In this document: positions 50,626 through 58,368 of the stretch, piece after piece
Layout of the letters: each line of letters begins with the position of its first letter
How positions within the stretch are numbered: position 1 is the stretch's first letter
Assembly (NCBI RefSeq): GCF_016863495.1
Contig: NZ_BOOZ01000026.1
Span: 61,254 to 125,253, forward strand
Direction: 5' to 3'
Length of the DNA: 64,000 nt
Source of the DNA: Micromonospora andamanensis
GTDB lineage: Bacteria; Actinomycetota; Actinomycetes; Mycobacteriales; Micromonosporaceae
Notes under the pieces: generated by a model
Database searches by the model: none
What the model was told of the DNA's origin: nothing
The model's input: only the letters and a program-made list of their open reading frames with translations
Program-made: the position numbers and the translations under genes

Positions 50626-51999
50626 TCAGGTGCCCGCGCCGACCGCCAGAGTGGACTCCAGGTCGTCAAGCGCCGCCGCGGTGTACCGGGCGATCGACTC
50701 GATCCCCGGCACCGTGTCCGGGCAGCAGTGGAACCCGATGCCGAAGGTCCCCGAGATGGTCAGGGCCGCGACGATCAGCCCACTACCGTGGTAGAGCGGC
50801 CCGATCGGGAACATCGCGTCCAGGTGCGCTCCGCCGAGGTAGAGGTCGCTGTCCGGGCCCGGAATGCAGGAGACGATGGTGCTGAACGGCGGGGCCGTCC
50901 GTCCCGCCAGCCCGGTCATCTGATTGAGCGTCCAGGTCCCGCCGATCAGCGGCGAGTACATCACCGCGACCTCCGGCGTACGGCTGCGGATGTCCCGCTT
51001 GGCGAAGCCACTCGACCGCGCCACCGCCTTCAGCCGCTCGACCGGGTGCGCGATGTCGGTGAACATCGTGATGAGGATCGTGCTGTAGGCGTTGAGGGTG
51101 GCGTCGTCGCCGGGTAGTCGGATGTTGTACGGGGCACTGGCGATCAGCGACTTGCTCGGGAGTTCACCGCGCTCCTCGAGATAGCGGCGTAGCCCGCCGG
51201 CCACGGAGCTGACCAGGACGTCGTTGACCGTGACGCCAGCGGTCTTGGCGATGCCCCGGATGCGGTCGAGCGGATAGGCCACGGTCGTCGCCCGGCGTCG
51301 TCTGGTCAGACGCCCGTTGAGGACGGTCTTCGGTGCCAGGTAGGGCGCGGCGATCTCCGGCACCGCCCGCTTCGCGTTGCGCTTCATCTCCTTCCGCACG
51401 GCCATCACGTCTTTCATCGGCGCCGGAGCCAGCGGGGCCGGCCGGGCCGCGTTGGGACCGATGGTCCAGATGGGCCGAAGCTCCTGGTCCTCGGGCTCGA
51501 GCGTCACCGACTGGGTGAAGCGCTGGTTCCAGCCGACACCATCCATGACCGCGTGGTGGAACTTGACGTAGGTGGCGAAACGCCCGTTCGCCAGCCCGTC
51601 GATGAGGTGGTACTCCCACAGCGGCCGCCCGAAGTCGAGCCGCGGCGAGTGCAGCTCGGCGATCAGGTCGTCCAGTTCGCGCTGGCCGCCCGGCGCCGGG
51701 AGCCGGTGGTACCGCAGGTGCCGGTCGAGGTCGATCTGGTCGTCGGGGAGCGCGCTCATCGACGGCGCGATCTTGCGAAGCGCCGGCCGGTCCAGCACGT
51801 AGTTGAACGGTGCCGCGAAGGTACGGATCTTCCTCAGCCGTTCCAGCAGCCGGACGGGGAAGTCAGCGTCGGCGCCGTCCGGTGGTGAGAAGACGGCAAG
51901 CATCGCCACGTGCTGGCCGACGGTGGCCGAGTCGACGACGAGGAAGAACTTCTCGTTCATCGCCAGCGTCGGCTGGGTCGTATCGCCTGTTTCTGTCAT
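50626..51999 (-). CDS. WS/DGAT-family acyltransferase
   Basis: This 457-residue enzyme belongs to the wax ester synthase/diacylglycerol acyltransferase group. The active-site motif is FHHAVMDGV (His148, His149, Asp153). Family blocks PLWEYHLIDGL and GVTVNDVLVSSVAGGLRRYL are present, with SCIPGPDSDLYLGG near the C-terminus. It esterifies an alcohol with an acyl-CoA. Its place between an SDR and the sugar genes suggests it attaches a fatty acyl group to the cluster product, not storage lipid synthesis. The start ATG 51999 is preferred over GTG 52011; the RBS is weak for both. Confidence 0.88.
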   Translation of the reverse strand: MTETGDTTQPTLAMNEKFFLVVDSATVGQHVAMLAVFSPPDGADADFPVRLLERLRKIRTFAAPFNYVLDRPALRKIAPSMSALPDDQIDLDRHLRYHRLPAPGGQRELDDLIAELHSPRLDFGRPLWEYHLIDGLANGRFATYVKFHHAVMDGVGWNQRFTQSVTLEPEDQELRPIWTIGPNAARPAPLAPAPMKDVMAVRKEMKRNAKRAVPEIAAPYLAPKTVLNGRLTRRRRATTVAYPLDRIRGIAKTAGVTVNDVLVSSVAGGLRRYLEERGELPSKSLIASAPYNIRLPGDDATLNAYSTILITMFTDIAHPVERLKAVARSSGFAKRDIRSRTPEVAVMYSPLIGGTWTLNQMTGLAGRTAPPFSTIVSCIPGPDSDLYLGGAHLDAMFPIGPLYHGSGLIVAALTISGTFGIGFHCCPDTVPGIESIARYTAAALDDLESTLAVGAGT

Positions 52000-52035
52000 T
52001 GCGCACCACACCTCTTCATCTCGGACCGCCAGGTG

Positions 52036-52836
52036 CTACGCGGCGGTGTCCTTGAACGGGTTGAACTTGCGGCCGAACGAATAGGCGGCATTCACCGTCA
52101 TGGGCCGGGTCAGGTAGGCCATCACTCCGTTCATCGCGCCGGGGATGCAGACCGGCTTCCCCTTCGACACGGCCTTCCAGCCGGCGGCGGCGACCGTGTC
52201 GGCGTCCTGCCACATGAAGCCGGGCATCTTGTCGGCGATCTCCCGCACGCCCATCACGTCGTGGAACTCGGTGCGGGTCTGGCCCGGGCACAGCGCGGTG
52301 AGGTTGATGCCCTGCGGTTTGAGCTCCATGTCCAGCGCCTGCGACGTGTGCAGGAGGTAGCTCTTCACTCCCGTGTAGAGCAGACTCGCACCGGGCGGGC
52401 CGAGCGCCGACACCGATGAGATGTTCACGATCCGACCCCAGCCGCGCTTGCGCATGTGCGGCAGCACCCGATGGATGAGCTCCGTGGGTGCGGTGACCAT
52501 CAGCTGGATCTCCCCCGCCGCCCGCTCCCACGGCGCCTCGGCGAAGGTCTCGTTACGGCACAGGCCGGCGTTGTTCACCAACACGTCGATGCCACCGACG
52601 ATCTCGTTGGCTTGCGACACGACCCATTCCGGCGCTTTGGGGTCGGTCAGGTCAGCGGTCAGTACCTCGCAGCGGGTCCCGGTACGCTCCCGGATCTCGT
52701 TCGCCACCTGCGTCAACCTGTCGGTCCGTCGGGCGACCAGGACCGGCGTGTAGCCCTCGGCGGCGAGCAGCCGCGCGAACGCCGCCCCGATCCCGGACGA
52801 CGCGCCGGTGACGAGTGCCGTCTTCTCTGCCCTCAT
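52036..52836 (-). CDS. Short-chain dehydrogenase/reductase (DltE-like)
   Basis: A 266-residue SDR: TALVTGASSGIGAAFARLL at the N-terminus, Arg pair in VARRTDRL (NADP preference), VNNAGLCRNE near residue 88, catalytic Ser in IVNISSVSAL and the dyad in LLYTGVKSYLL. The C-terminal tail after FGRKFNPF is longer than in FabG. GAGG lies seven nt before ATG 52836. Substrate unknown; probably reduces a keto group of an intermediate. Confidence 0.87.
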   Translation of the reverse strand: MRAEKTALVTGASSGIGAAFARLLAAEGYTPVLVARRTDRLTQVANEIRERTGTRCEVLTADLTDPKAPEWVVSQANEIVGGIDVLVNNAGLCRNETFAEAPWERAAGEIQLMVTAPTELIHRVLPHMRKRGWGRIVNISSVSALGPPGASLLYTGVKSYLLHTSQALDMELKPQGINLTALCPGQTRTEFHDVMGVREIADKMPGFMWQDADTVAAAGWKAVSKGKPVCIPGAMNGVMAYLTRPMTVNAAYSFGRKFNPFKDTAA

Positions 52837-52882
52837 GCTCACACCTCGATCTCGTTGGTAACCGTTGTCTTCTGGTTTGTGC

Positions 52883-53644
52883 TCAGCGCGCCGCGGCCAT
52901 TCCTCCGTCGACCGGCACGACGGTGCCGGTGACGTAGGCCGACGCCCGGGAACCGAGGAAACGCACGATCCCCCCGACGTCGTCGATCCCGCCGTGCCTG
53001 CGCATCGGCGACCGCGCGCCGATCTCGCGGGCCAGCTCCTGCTCGACCATCGCGGAGACGAACGGCCCGAGCGCTATCGCATTGACTGTGATCTGTGGAG
53101 CGAGTCGACTCGCCAGGTGTCGCGTCAGGTGGTGCATGGCGGCCTTGCTCGCGCCGTAGGAGTACGTCTCGGCCGCCGGAACCCGCAACCCGTCGATCGA
53201 GCCGACGTTTATGACGTGCGCCGGGTCCTCCGGCGTCGATGCCGCGGCGAGCAGTGGCCGCAGGAATCGCGTCAGGTGGAAGACCGCTTCCACGTTCACC
53301 GCGAGCGTCTCGCGCCACCCGGTCTCGCCGAACTCGTCGAGCGGCGCGGCGTACAGCACACCGGCGTTGTTGACAAGCAGGTGCAGCGCGTCCGCCGCCC
53401 GGCCGATCTCGTCGGCGAGTGCCCGGCAACCGTCCTCCGAGGAGAGATCCGCGGCCAGCGACCGGCAGTCGCCAAGCAACGACAGGTCCGCGGCGACCTT
53501 CTCCGCGGAGACACCGTCGCGGGACGTGATGTACACCCGGGCACCGGACTCGACGAGGGACTGCGCGATGAGTGCTCCGACTCCCCGGGCACCCCCGGTC
53601 ACCAGCGCGACCTTCCCCGCCACCGAGAACAGGTCGACGGTCAT
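52883..53644 (-). CDS. Short-chain dehydrogenase/reductase (FabG/RhlG-like)
   Basis: This 253-residue SDR has VALVTGGARGVGALIAQSL, TSRDGVSAEKVAADL (RhlG-like NADP region), VNNAGVLYAAP, Ser in VINVGSIDGL, and the dyad in YSYGASKAAMHH. It overlaps the aryl-AMP ligase stop (ATGA). An EntA-type dihydrodihydroxybenzoate dehydrogenase would fit the aryl-acid genes, but no isochorismatase is present and the sequence looks more RhlG-like, so a beta-ketoacyl reductase role is preferred. Confidence 0.85.
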   Translation of the reverse strand: MTVDLFSVAGKVALVTGGARGVGALIAQSLVESGARVYITSRDGVSAEKVAADLSLLGDCRSLAADLSSEDGCRALADEIGRAADALHLLVNNAGVLYAAPLDEFGETGWRETLAVNVEAVFHLTRFLRPLLAAASTPEDPAHVINVGSIDGLRVPAAETYSYGASKAAMHHLTRHLASRLAPQITVNAIALGPFVSAMVEQELAREIGARSPMRRHGGIDDVGGIVRFLGSRASAYVTGTVVPVDGGMAAAR

Positions 53645-55272
53645 CGTTCCTCCTCCTGCGCGGCGCGCTGGCGCAGCGCCAACTTGTCGACCTTGCCGAC
53701 CGCCGTGAACGGGAACTCCTGGACGAGTTCGAACCGGTCGGGAACCTTGTACGCGGCCACTCCGCGCTCGTGCAGGTAGTCGGCGAGGTCACCGCGCTCC
53801 AGCGGCGCCTGAGGGATCACGAACGCCCAGACCCGTTCACCCAGAACGTCGTCGGGCTTACCGACCACCGCGGCGTTGTGCACCCCGGGGTGGTTCATCA
53901 GGATCTCCTCGATCTCCTCGCACGCGACCTTCGTCCCGCCCCGGTTGACGATGTCCTTCGCGCGGTCGACCACGACGAGGTGGCCTGACGGCAGCCGGCG
54001 GACGACGTCGCCGGTGCGGTAGAACCCGTCGGCGGTGAACGCCTTGCGGTTGTACTCGGCGGCCCGGTAGTAGCCCCGGATGGTGTACGGGCCGCGGGTG
54101 AGCAGGTGCCCGGGCGTTCCGTCGGGCACCGGCCGGTCGTCGTCGTCCACCACACGGATCTCGTCCGCCGGTGACATCGGCACACCCTGGGTCTCGACGA
54201 CGATCTCGTCGGGATCGTCGGGGCGGGTGTAGCAGATCAGCCCTTCGGCCATCCCGAACACCTGCTGCAGAGTGCAGCCCAGGGTGGGACGGACCCGCCG
54301 GGCAGCCGAGGGCTTGAGCCGGGCACCGCCGACCTGCATGACCCGCAGGCTCGACAGGTCGCAGGTGGTGCTGTCCGCCGCGTCGAGCCACCGCAGCGCC
54401 ACAGCTGGTACGGCGGCAGCGACTGTCACCCGGTGGCGTTCGATGAGCGGGAACACCTTCTCGACGCTCGGGCTGGGCGACACGACGACCGTGGCTCCGA
54501 CGGTGAGGGCACCGAGGATGCCCGGTGCGCAGAGCGTGAAGTTGTGCGCCACCGGGAGCGCGGCGAGGTACACGTCGCCGGGCCCGAGCGGACAGGCGTC
54601 CAGGCTCGCCCTGGCGTTGTAGGCGTAGTCGTCGTGCGTACGGGGGATCAGCTTCGGCACCGCCGACGAGCCGCCGGACAGTTGCAACAGGGCGACGTCG
54701 CCGGCCTCGGGGCCGGGACCCCGGTACGGGTCGGCGTACAGGTCGGCGAGGGCGACGTGCCCGCCCGGATCACCGTGCACGATCGTGCTGCGCAGGCTCG
54801 GGCAGGACTCCGCCACCTGAGCCGACAGCGCCCGGTAGTCGAATTCCGCGTGCCGGTCGGCGACGACGTGGGCCACCGCACCGCTCTGCTCGCAGAGGCG
54901 GACGAGCTCGTACGTGCGGTGTGCGGGTTGGGTGAGCACCGGGACCGCGCCGATCCGGAACAGCGCGAAGCAGATGACGACGAACTCACCGACGTTCGGC
55001 ATCTGGACGAGGACGCGGTCGCCCCGGCCGATACCCAGCCGGGCGAATCCGGTCGCGAGCCGGCTCGCATCGTGATCGAGCTGTCGGTAGGTCCAGGTGC
55101 GGACCGCATCGACCACGGCGGGCCGGTCACCGTGGCGGCGGGCCGAGTCGGCAAGTACCTGCCCCAGCGTGACCCCCGCCCAGTAGCCGGCGGCGCGGTA
55201 GCGGGCGGCGACCTCGTCCGGCCACGGCGAGAAGTCGGGTCCGGCATCGGTAAGTGGCGTCGGCGCGCTCAT
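53641..55272 (-). CDS. Aryl-acid AMP ligase (DhbE/EntE/YbtE family)
   Basis: A 543-residue ligase that adenylates an aryl acid and loads it on an aryl carrier. The N-terminus DFSPWPDEVAARYRAAGYW is diagnostic of 2,3-dihydroxybenzoate and salicylate ligases. The P-loop is LSGGSSAVPK, and A8/A10 motifs DRAKDIVNRGG and GKVDKLAL are present. In the pocket, HNFTLCAPG places Asn244 as in DhbE Asn235. Ala249 falls where DHB ligases have Ser and salicylate ligases Cys, so the aryl substrate is unclear. Overlaps isochorismate synthase by ATGA. Confidence 0.88.
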   Translation of the reverse strand: MSAPTPLTDAGPDFSPWPDEVAARYRAAGYWAGVTLGQVLADSARRHGDRPAVVDAVRTWTYRQLDHDASRLATGFARLGIGRGDRVLVQMPNVGEFVVICFALFRIGAVPVLTQPAHRTYELVRLCEQSGAVAHVVADRHAEFDYRALSAQVAESCPSLRSTIVHGDPGGHVALADLYADPYRGPGPEAGDVALLQLSGGSSAVPKLIPRTHDDYAYNARASLDACPLGPGDVYLAALPVAHNFTLCAPGILGALTVGATVVVSPSPSVEKVFPLIERHRVTVAAAVPAVALRWLDAADSTTCDLSSLRVMQVGGARLKPSAARRVRPTLGCTLQQVFGMAEGLICYTRPDDPDEIVVETQGVPMSPADEIRVVDDDDRPVPDGTPGHLLTRGPYTIRGYYRAAEYNRKAFTADGFYRTGDVVRRLPSGHLVVVDRAKDIVNRGGTKVACEEIEEILMNHPGVHNAAVVGKPDDVLGERVWAFVIPQAPLERGDLADYLHERGVAAYKVPDRFELVQEFPFTAVGKVDKLALRQRAAQEEER

Positions 55273-56507
55273 CGGCGTACGACCTCCGCGCTCGACGTGG
55301 TGGCGACCGCGTCCTCGAGCCCGATCGCCGCCAGGAAGGTGTGGAACTTCGCCGTCGTCTCGGCCAGTTCGCTCGCCGGATCGGAACCCGACACCACCCC
55401 CGCCCCCGCGTAGAGCCGTAGCTGGGTGTCGGCGAGCTCCGCACACCGCAGCGCGAGGACCCATTCACCGTCGCCGGACTCGTTCATCCAGCCCGTCAGA
55501 CCTGTGTAGTACTGCCTGTCGAAGGTTTCCGACTCGGCGATCACCTGCCGGGCGACGGCTGTGGGCCAGCCGCAGACGGCGGGTGTCGGATGGAGCGCGG
55601 CGGCGAGTTCGAGAGCGTTGGGCAGCGGATCGGCCAGGACGCCGCGCACCTTCGTCGACAGGTGCCACATCCGGCTGGTGCGGATCACCGACGGCCGGTC
55701 CGGCACGTCGAGTGCGGCGCAGAACGGGCGCAACGCCTGGGTCACCGCGTCGACCACGATCCGGTGCTCGAGCAGGTCCTTCGATGAGTGCTGCAATGTC
55801 CAGGCCCGCCGCCGGTCCTCGACCGGGTCGGCGCTGCGCGGTGCTGACCCGGCGAGGGGGTTGGACAGCACACTGCGGCCGATCCGGCGAATCACCAGCT
55901 CCGGGCTGGCGCCGACGAGCACCCGGCGGGCGCCGGCGCGTACGGTGCCCACCGGGACCGCGAAGACGTACGCGTCCGGTTCACCGGACAGGAGACTGCG
56001 CACGACGTCGCGCACCCGGGTGGGCTCTGCCGTGATCACGTCGATGGCCCGGGACAGCACCACCTTGTGCTGGCTCAGCCCCGCTATCCGCGCGACGGCC
56101 CGCTCGACGCCGGCCATGTACCGAGCCGGCCAGGGCACCAGGTCCACCCGGACCGCCCGCGGGACCGCCGTCGCGGCGGCGTAGTTCGCGCGGACCAGCG
56201 GCGGGCCCCAGTGGATGTCCCGGGCGACGGTGAGCCGGGTGGGTGCGCCCGGGTCGAACGGTGCGGCCCCGACCAGCAGCGGTCCGCCGCAGGCTCGCTC
56301 CCGGGCGGTCAGGTCCCAGGCGGACTCGGTGAGCAGGCCGGTGCCGCGTCGGGCGGCCTCGGCCAGCGGCATCGTGTTGTCCTGGGCGATCACATCGCGC
56401 GCGACGAGCGTGGCCGTCGGCGAGGCGAGAAACAGCTCGCAGTCGTCCACGACGGCTGTCGGGTCGGAGACATCGGGACTACTGGTGTCGACCGCTTCGG
56501 CAGTCAT
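55269..56507 (-). CDS. dhbC: Isochorismate synthase
   Basis: This 412-residue chorismate-utilising enzyme looks like DhbC/EntC: KVVLSRAIDV near residue 138, NPLAGSAPRS near 213, HLSTKVRGVL near 288, LHPTPAVCGWP near 308, and AGAGVVSGSDPASELAET near 375. These favour isochorismate synthase over the one-step salicylate synthases (MbtI/Irp9). It feeds the aryl-AMP ligase next to it, but neither an isochorismatase nor an isochorismate pyruvate lyase is in view. The ATG lies in a TGATG overlap with the thioesterase stop. Confidence 0.92.
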   Translation of the reverse strand: MTAEAVDTSSPDVSDPTAVVDDCELFLASPTATLVARDVIAQDNTMPLAEAARRGTGLLTESAWDLTARERACGGPLLVGAAPFDPGAPTRLTVARDIHWGPPLVRANYAAATAVPRAVRVDLVPWPARYMAGVERAVARIAGLSQHKVVLSRAIDVITAEPTRVRDVVRSLLSGEPDAYVFAVPVGTVRAGARRVLVGASPELVIRRIGRSVLSNPLAGSAPRSADPVEDRRRAWTLQHSSKDLLEHRIVVDAVTQALRPFCAALDVPDRPSVIRTSRMWHLSTKVRGVLADPLPNALELAAALHPTPAVCGWPTAVARQVIAESETFDRQYYTGLTGWMNESGDGEWVLALRCAELADTQLRLYAGAGVVSGSDPASELAETTAKFHTFLAAIGLEDAVATTSSAEVVRR

Positions 56508-57262
56508 CACGCCTTCCTTCCTGGTAGGACACGCGGGTCGGCGTTCGTCAGCAGCGTGGTGAGCCACTCGACGAACTCGCGCTGGTACTCGACGAGATGG
56601 AAGTGGCCGCCGTCGACCGTGTGCAGCTCGAAGCCGGACAGCGTCCAGCTCTCCCAGGCCCGCGCCTCGTTCTCGTCGACCTCCGGGTCGGCGCGTCCGA
56701 TCAGGGCGGTGATCGGGATCGCCAGCGGTACGGGCGGTCCGCAGCGGTACCGTTCGATCAACCGGTAGTCGGCGCGGATCATCGGCAGCACGAGCTTCCG
56801 TATCTCGGGGTAGTCGAGCAGGCCCGCGGTGGTGCCGCCGACGGTGCGCAGTTCGGCGAGCAACCCGTCGTCGGGGCGCAGATGCACGTCGTTCGGTCGC
56901 TGCCGGTGTGGCGCGGGGTGGCCGGAGACGATCAGCCGTGCGGGTGGCCGCGACATCCGGCGGGCGACCTCGAGCGCGACGGCGGCGCCCATGCTGTGTC
57001 CGAGCAGCACCAGCGGCACGCCCTGCGGCATGCTCGCCGCGAAGTCGGCGGCCAACCCCTCCAGGGTGTCCGGGTGGGGGTCGGGCAACCGGTTCTCGCG
57101 ACCTGGATACATCGCGATGGCCAGTTCGATGTCGTCGGGCAGGTGTTCGGCCCAGCCACGGTAGAAGCTCGCCGCGCCGCCGGCGTGGGGGAAACAGACA
57201 AGCCGCAGTGCCGGCGACGGGCGCGGACGGTAGGTCCGGAAACGGGACCCGGCAATGCTCAT
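56507..57262 (-). CDS. Type II thioesterase (editing)
   Basis: A 251-residue GrsT/RifR-type thioesterase: CFPHAGGAASFYRGW at the N-terminus, nucleophile elbow LLGHSMGAAVALEVA (Ser near residue 90), and catalytic His in DGGHFHLVEY near 222. Such enzymes clear misprimed carrier domains. Because the TE domain in the neighbouring NRPS lacks its Ser, this protein may also perform product release. Confidence 0.92.
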   Translation of the reverse strand: MSIAGSRFRTYRPRPSPALRLVCFPHAGGAASFYRGWAEHLPDDIELAIAMYPGRENRLPDPHPDTLEGLAADFAASMPQGVPLVLLGHSMGAAVALEVARRMSRPPARLIVSGHPAPHRQRPNDVHLRPDDGLLAELRTVGGTTAGLLDYPEIRKLVLPMIRADYRLIERYRCGPPVPLAIPITALIGRADPEVDENEARAWESWTLSGFELHTVDGGHFHLVEYQREFVEWLTTLLTNADPRVLPGRKA

Positions 57263-58368
57263 ATCGCTCCTTCGTCGGGTGTGACGAGGTCGTCGAGAGG
57301 ACTGTCATGCTCGGAAAACTGCACGACCGCCGGGTCGGCGGCGAGAAAGCCGACGACCTCCGCGGGTGGTAGGACGTCGGCAGCGAAGTGGACGCCGGGG
57401 GCGACCCGGTTGGCGGCGACGGCGGTGATCGCGGGCACCGCGGCCGCCGCGACGAGTGCCGCGGCCCGGTCCGCCCGGACGATAAGCGACCGGGTGACCT
57501 GCCGGCCGTCGAGCTGACCGTCGAGTTGGCAGAGCAGGGTCACCTGGGGCGTACGCCCGAGGACGTCGAACTCCGCTGCCCGGCGCACCTTCTCCGCGGT
57601 CTCCCGGATCTGGGTGGATGTGGTGCGCGGGACCTGCTGCAGCACGACCGGGAGCCGCGCCCCGTCGAAGACCGAGTACCAGGTGCCGGACCGGATTCCC
57701 AGCGCCGTCGCCGTGCGGGACGCCTCGGGCGACAGATACGGCTGCGCGGTGACCGGATCCGGGAAATGCGGCAGGCGCAGCTCCGTCTGCCGCCGTGCCG
57801 CACCGGGGCGGGGACCGTCCCGCCAGGCGGCCGACGGCACGTCGTCGCCGGCGAGGATGCCGGCGACGAAGTCGTAGGCGGCAGCCGGTCCGATGCTGTC
57901 GCGGACGCCGTGGTAGAGGGTCAGCTGCTCCACGGTGTCGAAACCGCGTGCCAGGTACCGGGGCAACAGCCCCGTCAACCCGGGGATCATTCCGGCGGAG
58001 AGCACCGCGCACCAACCGCTGCCGGCCGTCAACCGGGCGTGGACCGGGTCATCGCCACCGACGTCGACGTAGTGCGCGCCGTTGCGCCGCGCCACTGTCG
58101 CGACCCGGCCCAGGATCCGTCGGGACGGGCCCGCACAGTTCACCACCACGGTGCAGCGCGCACAGAACGACGCCAGCTCCTCGTCGTGGCCCAGATCGAC
58201 TGTGACGAAGTCGCCCGCCCCGCCCAGCCGCTCGGTGATCAGCCGGCGTCCGGCGGCGCGGTCGCGGCCGGCGATCACCAGCTCGCCGACGCCGTGTTTG
58301 CGCAGCCGCTCCGCGACCTCGGCACCGACCGAGCCGTAGCCGCCCAGCAGCCCGATCCGCGGTGTCAT
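57259..58368 (-). CDS. Saccharopine-dehydrogenase-like reductase in NRPS operon
   Basis: This 369-residue protein starts with RIGLLGGYGSVGAEVAERL, a Rossmann nucleotide site, and has HYVDVGGDDPVHARL near residue 95 and SAGMIPGLTGLLPRYLARG near 123. It resembles the gene at 25242 in length and motifs. Pyochelin and yersiniabactin pathways need a trans-acting thiazoline reductase at this point, normally a Gfo/Idh-like protein; this enzyme may fill that role with a different fold. ATGA overlaps on both sides show tight coupling to the NRPS and thioesterase genes. Confidence 0.78.
   Translation of the reverse strand: MTPRIGLLGGYGSVGAEVAERLRKHGVGELVIAGRDRAAGRRLITERLGGAGDFVTVDLGHDEELASFCARCTVVVNCAGPSRRILGRVATVARRNGAHYVDVGGDDPVHARLTAGSGWCAVLSAGMIPGLTGLLPRYLARGFDTVEQLTLYHGVRDSIGPAAAYDFVAGILAGDDVPSAAWRDGPRPGAARRQTELRLPHFPDPVTAQPYLSPEASRTATALGIRSGTWYSVFDGARLPVVLQQVPRTTSTQIRETAEKVRRAAEFDVLGRTPQVTLLCQLDGQLDGRQVTRSLIVRADRAAALVAAAAVPAITAVAANRVAPGVHFAADVLPPAEVVGFLAADPAVVQFSEHDSPLDDLVTPDEGAI

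Noticed and set aside
52883..53644. Call as EntA-type dihydrodihydroxybenzoate dehydrogenase
   Set aside because: Attractive next to isochorismate synthase and the aryl ligase, but the sequence reads RhlG/FabG-like and there is no isochorismatase.
55269..56507. Call as bifunctional salicylate synthase (MbtI/Irp9 type)
   Set aside because: Motifs such as PLAGSAPRS and LHPTPAVCG match the DhbC/EntC group better.
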